Shown piece by piece: positions 1 to 5,828 of a stretch of 5,852 nt of DNA. The notes below the pieces were generated by a model. The model was not told the origin of the DNA. It searched no databases and saw only the letters and a list, made by a program, of their open reading frames with translations. The position numbers and the translations under genes were made by a program. The stretch's first letter is position 1, and each line of letters opens with the position of its first letter. Source of the stretch: an uncultured Oscillospiraceae bacterium (GTDB lineage: Bacteria; Bacillota; Clostridia; Oscillospirales; Acutalibacteraceae); contig USBH01000110.1 in NCBI GenBank assembly GCA_900552925.1, positions 1 to 5,852 on the forward strand. Reading direction: 5' to 3'.

Positions 1-38
1 CTAATTCGTCGGCAGCGTCAGATGTGTATAAGAGACAG
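1..38 (+). other. Nextera Read 1 adapter (artefact) at the 5' contig end
   Basis: Positions 6-38 are a full-length match to the 33-base Illumina Nextera Read 1 adapter: TCGTCGGCAGCGTC at 6-19, then the 19-base Tn5 mosaic end at 20-38. The five bases before it, ctaat, sit where the i5 index would be. From memory they match the tail of Nextera XT index S510 (CGTCTAAT). This is library sequence, not genome, and native DNA starts at about 39. Peptides translated from here (MCIRDS, MYKRQ, SYTHLTLPT) are adapter translation artefacts. Confidence 0.98.
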
Positions 39-934
39 TCTCGATGCTGTTCATGGTCAACAACTCCCCGTTTGCGGGCCGCGAGGGCAAGTACGTCACC
101 TCGCGCAACATCCGCGACCGCCTGTTCAAGGAGGTCGAGACGAACGTCGCGATGCGCGTCGAGGAGACGGACTCGGCCGACACCTTCAAGGTTTCCGGCC
201 GCGGCGAGCTGCACCTCTCGATCCTCATCGAGCAGATGCGCCGCCAGAATTACGAATTCCAGGTTTCCCGCCCGAACGTCATCTACAAGGAGATCGACGG
301 CAAGAAATACGAGCCGATCGAGCTTCTGATGATCGAGGTGCCGGACAGCTACGTCGGCGCGGTCATGGAGAAGCTCGGCACGCGCAAGGCGGAGCTCGTC
401 AACATGGGCGCGCGCGACAGCGGCACGACGCACCTCGAGTTCAAGATCCCGGCGCGCGGCATCATGGGCTACCGCTCGGAGTTCTTGACGGATACGAACG
501 GCAACGGCATCATGAACCACGTGTTTGAAGGCTACGAGCCGTACAAGGGCGACATCCAGCAGCGCAGCACCGGTTCCATCGTCGCGCATGAGACCGGCGA
601 ATCCACGGCGTACGGCCTGTTCTACGCGCAGGACCGCGGCCGCCTCTTCATCGGGCCGGGCGTTCCGGTCTACGAGGGCATGATCGTCGGCAGCAACCCG
701 AAGGGCGACGACATCGTCATCAACGTCTGCAAGAAGAAGCATGCGACGAACACCCGCGCTTCCGGCTCCGACGAGGCGCTGAAGCTGACGCCGCACACGG
801 TGCTTTCGCTCGAGCAGTCGCTCGAGTTCATCGCGGACGACGAGCTCGTAGAGGTCACGCCGAAAAGCATCCGCATGCGCAAGGTCGTCCTCTCGAAGGA
901 GCTGCGCATGAAGCAGGCTGCCAAAAAGAAATAA
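39..934 (+). CDS. typA: TypA/BipA ribosome-associated GTPase, C-terminal half (5' truncated)
   Basis: TypA (BipA) is an EF-G-like translational GTPase that binds the ribosome and supports 50S assembly and growth under stress such as cold. Only about 297 codons of a roughly 610-residue family remain. The first intact codon is TCG at 41-43, then ATG at 44, which is an internal Met of the family's S-M-x-F-x-V-N-N-S-P-F block and not the true start. The G domain and domain II are therefore missing because of the contig edge, not because the gene is broken. Visible family blocks are the EF-G domain III-like SGRGELHLS (194-220), the RGIMGYRSEF stretch (about 455-485), RASGSDEA (755-778) and the C-terminal SLEQSLEFIADDELVEVTP region (about 803-865). 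These identify TypA rather than EF-G or LepA. The protein ends in a basic tail, KQAAKKK, before TAA at 932-934. A 102-bp repeat begins at the next base. Confidence 0.95.
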
Positions 935-1167
935 GCGGGCGCGGCCCGCGGCGAGTGTCCGCGGGGTCGCTTGTGTGCACAAGCTCGTTTTCGGAGGAAA
1001 TCGGCGCGCGGGACGCGTTCTTCGGAAAGCTCCCGTGCGGGCGCGGCCCGCGGCGGATGTCCGCGGGGTCGCTTGTGTGCACAAGCTCGTTTTCGGGGGA
1101 AATTGGCGCGCAGGTCGCGTTCTTCGGAAAGCTCCCGTGCGGGCGCGGCCCGCGGCGAGCGTCCGCG
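935..1167. repeat. 102-bp tandem repeat (2 full + 1 partial copy), hairpin-rich
   Basis: Copy 1 is 935-1036, copy 2 is 1037-1138, and a partial copy 3 is 1139-1167 (28 of 29 bases match copy 1). Copies 1 and 2 differ at only 6 of 102 positions. Each full unit contains, in order: GCGGGC-GCG-GCCCGC (935-949); an overlapping alternative hairpin, CCCGCGG-7 nt-CCGCGGG (945-965); GCTTGTG-TG-CACAAGC (969-984); and a TTC-TTCG-GAA hairpin with a UUCG-type tetraloop, extendable by GC/GC past one G-A mismatch (1015-1030). The same elements recur 102 bp later. The first unit starts at the base after the typA stop codon. No T-tract follows any hairpin, so none is called an intrinsic terminator. I do not recognise the unit as a named family. 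It resembles an extragenic structured repeat of the REP or interspersed type. Several frames are open through it because it is GC-rich and 102 is divisible by 3, but nothing supports it as coding. Confidence 0.93.
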
Positions 1168-1201
1168 CAAACGGATCGAAATATCAACTCAAAAATCTTT
1201 C

Positions 1202-1208
1202 AGGAAAG
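1202..1208 (+). promoter_or_regulatory. Ribosome binding site deciding the exonuclease-PgeF start
   Basis: AGGAAAG lies 10 bases before ATG 1219. The frame stays open upstream to a GTG at 955, but that stretch is only the translated repeat. The first family-like residues (MNIVVLDLEWNG) begin at 1219, so this site and the homology set the start there. The AT-rich leader 1168-1218 may hold a promoter, but I see no convincing -35/-10 pair. Confidence 0.6.
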
Positions 1209-1218
1209 CACAGACCAG

Positions 1219-2910
1219 ATGAATATAGTTGTTTTGGATTTGGAGTGGAACGGCGCGTACAGCCGCAAGCTCCACGGATTTATCAATGAGATCATCGAGT
1301 TCGGCGCCGTCAAGCTCGATAAAAAGCTGAATATCGCAGACCGGTTCTCGTGCTTTGTTCGGCCGCAGGTCACGAAGAAGATCAGCACGGTCATCTCGGA
1401 CCTGACGAGCATCACGGATGAAAATCTCACCGACGCGATGCCCTTTATGCAGGTTGTCAGCCGGTTCCGCAAGTGGGCGGGCGACTGCGTGATCGCGACG
1501 TGGGGCACGTCGGACATTCTGGCGCTGATCGAAAACTGCCGCTATTTCGGCGGCTCGGAGATCGTGCCGTTCCTCTCGCGCTACGCCGACATGCAGGTGT
1601 ACTGCGAGCAGATGCTCGGCCTGGACGGCAAGGAGCAGCTCGGCCTTTCCAGGGCGGCGGAGCTGGCGGGCGTCGACGACGGCCAGCTCGACCACCACCG
1701 CGCGCTCGACGACAGCGTGCTTTCCGCGCTGGTGCTGAAAAAGCTCTACACGCGCGAGAGCTTCCGCCCGCATGTGCAGGACTGCACGGACTCGGAGTTT
1801 TACCGCCGGATCACGTTCAAGACGAATTACATCTGCGACCCGGAAAGCCCGCTCATCGAGCGGCAGCACCTGCGCTTCACCTGTGAAAAGTGCGGCGGCG
1901 AGGCGAAGCGCCGCGGCAAGTGGAGCGTGAAGAACAAGAGCCTGCGCGCGACGTTCCGGTGCGCGCGCTGCGGCTGGGAGTTCTGCGGCCAGGTGCGCGT
2001 GAAGCAGAAGTACGAGGGGATCACGGTCACGAAGAAGATGATCCCCCTGCCGAAGATCGAAAAGCCGAGAAAGGCGGAGCCGATGCAGATCGAAAACATG
2101 CAGCTGAAAATCGAAGCGGGCGTCGGACTCCTCGTGTTCAACGCGTGGGAAAGCCTGCCCGTCGCCCATGCGTTTTCGACGCGCATCGGCGGCGTGAGCC
2201 GCAACGAGTTCGCCGCGATGAACCTCGGCTTCGGCCGCGGCGACAGCGACGAGAACGTCGCGGAGAATTTCCGGCGCATTGCGGCGGTGCTCCAGATCCC
2301 GGCGGAGCGCATCACGGCCGGCGCGCAGGACCACCACACGGTCGTGCGCCGCGTCACGATGGAAAACGCCGGCGTCGGCATCTGGAAGCCGAAGGACATG
2401 GAGAGCGTCGACGGCCTCGTGACGGACACGGCCGACCTGCCGCTGCTCGTCTACTGCGCGGACTGCGTGCCGCTCTATTTCTACGACCCGAAGCACCGCG
2501 CGATCGGCCTTTCGCACGCCGGCTGGCGCGGTACGGTGGGCGGCATGGCGAAGGCGACGGTCGAGAAGATGCAGGCGGAGTTCGGCACCGATCCCGCCGA
2601 CCTGCTCGCGGCGATCGGCCCGTCCATCTCGAAGCGCAGCTTTGAGGTCGACGAGCCCTGCGCGGCGGAGTTCCTCGCGCTGCCCGAGAGCGACGCGTTC
2701 GTCACCGACGACGGGAACGGCAAGTTCCACGTCGACCTGTGGGAATGCAACCGGCGGTTCATGCTCGCCTGCGGCGTGCGCCCGGAGAACATCACGGTCG
2801 GCGGCGTGTGCTCGATGGAGAACAGCGACCTCGTCTTTTCCCACCGCGTCACGCGCGGCAAGCGCGGCTCGAACGCCGCGTTCCTGATGCTGCGGGGAGA
2901 CGCCGAATGA
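1219..2910 (+). CDS. pgeF: Fusion protein: DEDDh 3'-5' exonuclease + zinc ribbon + PgeF/YfiH (polyphenol oxidase-like) domain
   Basis: This is a 563-residue protein with two enzymatic halves; the symbol applies only to the C-terminal one. Residues 1 to about 200 form a DnaQ/RNase T-like DEDDh exonuclease with D7-x-E9 (LDLEWNG), D99 (WGTSDILAL) and H160-x4-D165 (HHRALDD). A zinc ribbon follows, C222-x2-C225 and C248-x2-C251, then a basic linker (about 262-288). This first part resembles a stand-alone clostridial exonuclease family of unknown substrate. Residues about 289-563 form a full PgeF/YfiH (DUF152) domain with FSTRIGGVS, Q-x-H372, DGLVTD, ADC416VPLYF, H433AGWRGT and IGPSISKRSFEVD. H372, C416 and H433 are the expected metal ligands. 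This family acts as a purine nucleoside phosphorylase/adenosine deaminase, and in E. coli it clears mis-synthesised L-Ser peptidoglycan precursors. Both parts are usually separate genes. In-frame ATGs at 2083 and 2098 lie at the junction, so internal initiation is possible, as is an indel joining two genes. The TGA stop (2908-2910) overlaps the next ATG. Confidence 0.88.
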   Translation: MNIVVLDLEWNGAYSRKLHGFINEIIEFGAVKLDKKLNIADRFSCFVRPQVTKKISTVISDLTSITDENLTDAMPFMQVVSRFRKWAGDCVIATWGTSDILALIENCRYFGGSEIVPFLSRYADMQVYCEQMLGLDGKEQLGLSRAAELAGVDDGQLDHHRALDDSVLSALVLKKLYTRESFRPHVQDCTDSEFYRRITFKTNYICDPESPLIERQHLRFTCEKCGGEAKRRGKWSVKNKSLRATFRCARCGWEFCGQVRVKQKYEGITVTKKMIPLPKIEKPRKAEPMQIENMQLKIEAGVGLLVFNAWESLPVAHAFSTRIGGVSRNEFAAMNLGFGRGDSDENVAENFRRIAAVLQIPAERITAGAQDHHTVVRRVTMENAGVGIWKPKDMESVDGLVTDTADLPLLVYCADCVPLYFYDPKHRAIGLSHAGWRGTVGGMAKATVEKMQAEFGTDPADLLAAIGPSISKRSFEVDEPCAAEFLALPESDAFVTDDGNGKFHVDLWECNRRFMLACGVRPENITVGGVCSMENSDLVFSHRVTRGKRGSNAAFLMLRGDAE

Positions 2911-3803
2911 CGGGCTGCACGCTCTGCCCGCGGCGCTGCGGTGTGGACCGCGCTGCGCAGCGCGGCTACTGCGGCAGCGGGGAGAAGATGCGCATCGCCC
3001 GCGCGGCGCTCCACTTCTGGGAGGAGCCGCCGATCAGCGGCACGCGCGGCAGCGGCGCCGTTTTCTTTACGGGCTGCTCCCTGCGCTGTGTATTCTGCCA
3101 GAACAGCGCTATTTCCGCGGAGAATGCGCACGGGCGCGATTTCGACGCGGCGGGCTTCATCGCCCTCATGCAGTCGCTCGAAAGCGAGGGCGCGCACAAC
3201 ATCAACCTCGTCACGCCGACGCATTTTGCCGGGCAGATCGCCGCGGCGCTGCGGCAGTACAAGCCGAAGGTGCCGGTCGTCTACAACTGCGGCGGCTATG
3301 AATCGGTCGAGACGCTCCGCAGCCTCGAGGGGCTTGTGGACGTCTACCTGCCCGACTTCAAATACGCGGACGACGCGCTGGCCGTGCGCCTTTCGAACGC
3401 GCCGGATTACCGCGCGACGGCCCTCGCCGCGCTGCGCGAGATGGTGCGCCAGACCGGCGAAAACGTATACGGCGATGACGGCCTGCTGCAGAGGGGCGTC
3501 ATCGTGCGGCACCTGATTCTGCCGGCGCACACGCGCAATTCGCTTGCCGTGCTCGACCTGCTCGCGGCGGAGTTCCCCGGCGTGCCGGTCAGCCTGATGG
3601 CGCAGTACGTGCCGATGGGCCGCGTCCCGGCGGACGCGCGGTATGCGGACGTCAACCGCCGCGTCACCGCGCGCGAGTACCGCAAGGTGCTCGACCACAT
3701 GATGGCGCTCGACCTCGACGGCTTCTGCCAGGAGCGCAGCGCCGCCGAAGCGCGGTACGTGCCGGATTTCACGCAGTTCGACGCGGTTCCCGATCAAAAA
3801 TGA
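2907..3803 (+). CDS. PflX-like radical SAM protein (COG1313 type)
   Basis: A 298-residue radical SAM protein resembling the PflX group, homologues of pyruvate formate-lyase activating enzymes. The radical SAM signature is C57-x3-C61-x2-C64 (GCSLRCVFCQN), which binds a [4Fe-4S] cluster and S-adenosylmethionine. An N-terminal cysteine cluster, C4-x2-C7-x3-C11 and C22 (MTGCTLCPRRCGVDRAAQRGYC), precedes it, as is usual in this group. It could hold a second metal or FeS site. Further family-like blocks are NINLVTPTHF, VYNCGGYES, VDVYLPDFKY and RHLILPAH. The ATG overlaps the upstream stop codon in an ATGA junction, so translation is probably coupled to the exonuclease-PgeF gene. The open frame extends further upstream but only inside that gene, and the cysteine-rich start fits 2907. 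No glycyl radical enzyme gene is nearby, so its target is unknown; the 'activating enzyme' label is by homology only. An intrinsic terminator follows 18 bases after the TGA. Confidence 0.9.
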   Translation: MTGCTLCPRRCGVDRAAQRGYCGSGEKMRIARAALHFWEEPPISGTRGSGAVFFTGCSLRCVFCQNSAISAENAHGRDFDAAGFIALMQSLESEGAHNINLVTPTHFAGQIAAALRQYKPKVPVVYNCGGYESVETLRSLEGLVDVYLPDFKYADDALAVRLSNAPDYRATALAALREMVRQTGENVYGDDGLLQRGVIVRHLILPAHTRNSLAVLDLLAAEFPGVPVSLMAQYVPMGRVPADARYADVNRRVTAREYRKVLDHMMALDLDGFCQERSAAEARYVPDFTQFDAVPDQK

Positions 3804-3820
3804 ATGCAGATGAATGCAAC

Positions 3821-3866
3821 AGCGATGTGTTTTGCCGAATTTGGGGCTACACATCGCTTTTGTTTT
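3821..3866 (+). terminator. Rho-independent terminator after the radical SAM gene
   Basis: A perfect 10-bp stem, AGCGATGTGT (3821-3830) with ACACATCGCT (3849-3858), encloses an 18-nt loop. The T-rich run ttttgtttt (3858-3866) follows at once. It starts 18 bases after the TGA at 3801-3803 and should end the unit that contains the exonuclease-PgeF and radical SAM genes. The loop is long, but GCC/GGC inside it (3834-3836 with 3845-3847) could shorten it. Confidence 0.85.
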
Positions 3867-3867
3867 G

Positions 3868-3876
3868 TGTTAAAAT
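3868..3876 (+). promoter_or_regulatory. Probable extended -10 promoter for the esterase gene
   Basis: TGT-TAAAAT (3868-3876) fits an extended -10 element (TGn plus a one-mismatch TATAAT). It lies in an AT-rich island between the terminator T-run and the esterase ribosome binding site, so transcription would begin near 3883. No good -35 is visible at the right distance, which an extended -10 can tolerate. This is inferred from sequence and position only. Confidence 0.4.
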
Positions 3877-3894
3877 AAATGAAAATGCAAATTC

Positions 3895-3901
3895 AGGGAG
3901 G
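3895..3901 (+). promoter_or_regulatory. Strong ribosome binding site of the esterase gene
   Basis: AGGGAGG lies 8 bases before ATG 3910, close to the ideal Shine-Dalgarno sequence and spacing. It fixes the esterase start and suggests efficient translation. Confidence 0.85.
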
Positions 3902-3909
3902 AAAACGAT

Positions 3910-4695
3910 ATGGCCTATTTCAGAATTCAACTGTACGTGAACGCGCTGCGGCGGCAGGCGTCCTTTGAAATGCTGATTCCGAACGACATGCACGTGGAAG
4001 CGCCTGTCGGAGAAGCAATCCAGCCGGCGAAGCAGCTGAAGACGCTGTTCCTTCTGCACGGCTACACGGGCTGCGCCGGCAACTGGGTGCCGGAGGAGCT
4101 TGCCGCGCGGTACGGTTTTGCCATCGTGATGCCGAGCGTCGAGAACAGCTTTTATCTGGACGGCATTTCGACAGGGCACCAGTTCCAGACCTTTGTCGGC
4201 GAGGAGCTGGTCGACTACGTGCGCCGGACGTTCGGCCTTGCCCGGAGCCCGGCCGACACGTACATCATGGGCATGTCGATGGGCGGCTTCGGCGCGCTGC
4301 ACACGGCGCTCGCTTATCCGGAGACGTTCGGCAAGGCGGCCGCGCTTTCCTCTGCGCTCATTGTCCACGAGATCGCGTCCATGAAGCCGGGCGAGAGCAA
4401 CCCCGTGGCAAACTATGCGTATTACCGCGAATGCTTCGGCGACCTCGAGCATGTCGAGGAAAGCGACAACAATCCGGAAACGCTCGTGAAGAAGCTGCGC
4501 GCCGCCGGCAAGAAGCTGCCGGAAATCTACATGTGCTGCGGCACGGAGGACTTCCTGCTCGAGAACAACCGCGCGTTTTCCGCGTTTTTAAAAGCGCAGG
4601 GTGTGCCGCATATCTATGAAGAGGGCCCCGGCATGCACGACATGAAATTCTGGAGCGCATATGTGGAAAAAATCATCCCGTGGATGTTCGGATAA
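3910..4695 (+). CDS. Alpha/beta-hydrolase esterase (putative esterase / FrmB-like family)
   Basis: A 261-residue alpha/beta hydrolase of the putative esterase type (the family that includes S-formylglutathione hydrolase, antigen 85 and feruloyl/acetylxylan esterases). The likely catalytic triad is S123 in the nucleophile elbow G-M-S-M-G-G, D214 (CCGTEDFLLENN) and H243 (GPGMHDMKFW). H50-G-Y-T-G near the N terminus is the usual oxyanion-hole region. There is no signal peptide or membrane segment, so it should be cytoplasmic. It probably hydrolyses short acyl esters, either detoxifying small metabolites or deacetylating imported sugars; the sequence does not settle the substrate. No glutathione-formaldehyde dehydrogenase or glycan-use gene is adjacent. 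The gene looks monocistronic, flanked by a terminator and probable promoter upstream and a terminator downstream. The start is set by the strong RBS at 3895-3901. Confidence 0.9.
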   Translation: MAYFRIQLYVNALRRQASFEMLIPNDMHVEAPVGEAIQPAKQLKTLFLLHGYTGCAGNWVPEELAARYGFAIVMPSVENSFYLDGISTGHQFQTFVGEELVDYVRRTFGLARSPADTYIMGMSMGGFGALHTALAYPETFGKAAALSSALIVHEIASMKPGESNPVANYAYYRECFGDLEHVEESDNNPETLVKKLRAAGKKLPEIYMCCGTEDFLLENNRAFSAFLKAQGVPHIYEEGPGMHDMKFWSAYVEKIIPWMFG

Positions 4696-4716
4696 AGCGC
4701 AGACGTATGCTCAGGT

Positions 4717-4745
4717 ACGCCTTAAAAAGGCGTTCCTTTGCTTTT
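4717..4745 (+). terminator. Rho-independent terminator after the esterase gene
   Basis: A perfect 7-bp stem, ACGCCTT-AAA-AAGGCGT (4717-4733), starts 21 bases after the esterase TAA (4693-4695). The T-rich stretch tcctttgctttt (4734-4745) follows. The T-run is interrupted, so termination may be partial. Confidence 0.7.
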
Positions 4746-4799
4746 GCGGCGCCATGTAAAAAAGCGTGACCGCCGCCCGCGCCCTTCGCGCCTATTTTT
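4746..4799 (+). other. Leader of the aminopeptidase gene with two possible hairpins
   Basis: GCGGCG (4746-4751) can pair with CGCCGC (4771-4776) around a 19-nt loop. Just after it, GCGC-CCTTC-GCGC (4779-4791) is followed by ctattttt (4792-4799), which looks like a weak second terminator or attenuator. I see no convincing promoter hexamers here. Whether the aminopeptidase has its own promoter or is read through from upstream is open. Confidence 0.3.
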
Positions 4800-4813
4800 G
4801 CTTATTTTAAAAA

Positions 4814-4819
4814 AGGAAG
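4814..4819 (+). promoter_or_regulatory. Ribosome binding site of the M18 aminopeptidase gene
   Basis: AGGAAG lies 6 bases before ATG 4826, after an A-rich run. It sets the aminopeptidase start. Confidence 0.75.
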
Positions 4820-4825
4820 ATCAGA

Positions 4826-5828
4826 ATGCAGACTGCAAACGAAACAAACCGGAAACTGCTTGAATTCATCGACAAAAGCCCGTCGTGCTTCCACGCCGTC
4901 GAAAACCTCGCCGCCATGCTGGAGGACGCCGGCTGCACGCGCCTTTTTGAAAACCAGCCGTGGCGGCTCGAGGCCGGAAAGCGCTACTTTGTCCTGCGCA
5001 ACGGCTCCTCGCTGCTCGCGTTCTCGGTGCCGCAGCGCTTTAACGGCATGCAGATCGTCGCCGCGCACAGCGATTCGCCGACCTTCCGCGTCAAGACCGG
5101 CGCGGAGATCACGGTCGAGGGGCACTACAAAAAGCTCAACACCGAGGGCTACGGCGGCATGATCCTCTCCTCGTGGTTCGACCGCCCGCTCTCGCTCGCG
5201 GGCCGCGCCGTCGTGCGCACCGATGCGGGCGTCGGGACCGTGCTCGTCAACATCGACCGCGACCTGCTCGTGATCCCGAGCCTCGCGATCCACATGACGC
5301 GCGGCATGGCCGACCAGAAGCTGAACCCGCAGGTCGACCTGCTGCCGCTGTTCGGCGACGAAAAGGCCGACTACACGGCGCTTGTCGCCGCGGCGGCGGG
5401 CGTCGCGCCGGAGGACCTGCTCGCGGGCGACCTGTTCCTCTACCCGCGCCAGAAGGGCACGGTCGCGGGGGCGCAGGGCGAGTTCATCGTGGCGCCGCGG
5501 CTCGACGACCTGCAGTGCGCGTTTTCGGCCGTGACGTCGTTCCTTGCGGCGGAGAACGCGGAGAAGCTGAACGTCTGCGCCGTGTTCGACAACGAGGAGG
5601 TCGGCTCCCGCACGAAGCAGGGCGCGGACTCCACGTTCCTGACCGACACGGCCTGCCGCATCCGCGCGGCGCTCGGCATCGGCGAGGCCGAATGGCTCGA
5701 GAAGCTGCCCGAAAGCTTCATGCTCTCGGCCGACAACGCCCACGCCGTGCACCCGAACTACGCCGCGAAGTGCGACGAGACGAACCGCTGCTACCTGAAC
5801 GGCGGCATCGTCGTGAAGTACAGCGCAA
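4826..5828 (+). CDS. apeB: M18-family aminopeptidase (3' truncated by contig end)
   Basis: The frame is open from ATG 4826 to the contig edge: 334 codons, ending in NGGIVVKYSA just before the adapter. It matches M18 metallo-aminopeptidases (aspartyl aminopeptidase / ApeB / LAP4 type), which remove N-terminal residues from peptides in the cytoplasm as large oligomers with a two-metal (usually zinc) site. Expected metal and catalytic residues are visible: H81 and D83 (AHSDSP), D227 or D228 (PRLDDL), E257-E258 (DNEEVGS) and D303 (SADNAHAVHPN). Roughly 100 C-terminal residues are missing relative to the family's usual length of about 430, including the last histidine ligand. The loss is due to the contig edge and not to mutation. 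The antisense frame is also open along most of the gene but is only a GC-rich shadow. The RBS at 4814-4819 supports the start. Confidence 0.93.

Noticed and set aside
22..528. Plus-strand frame beginning MCIRDS, out of frame with typA
   Set aside because: Its start lies in the adapter and the rest is an out-of-frame reading of typA.
935..949. Intrinsic terminator of typA
   Set aside because: The GC hairpin has no T-run after it and belongs to the repeat unit. It may slow polymerase or block exonucleases, but the terminator call is not supported.
935..1167. CRISPR array
   Set aside because: There are only two full units, and the 102-bp unit is repeated throughout with no unique spacers. No cas genes are nearby.
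670..1170. Antisense frame across the repeat encoding Arg/Ala/His-rich repeats
   Set aside because: It is a translation of the 102-bp repeat and the typA reverse strand, with no RBS and no known domain. The repeat is open in several frames at once, which argues against coding.
1189..2844. Long antisense open frame (551 codons) opposite the exonuclease-PgeF gene
   Set aside because: Its composition is Ala/Arg/Val/Leu-rich with no recognisable motif, as expected opposite GC-rich codons. The + strand shows full catalytic motifs.
2481..3854. Long antisense open frame opposite the radical SAM gene
   Set aside because: It runs across the terminator and two real genes, has no family motif, and is explained by high GC.
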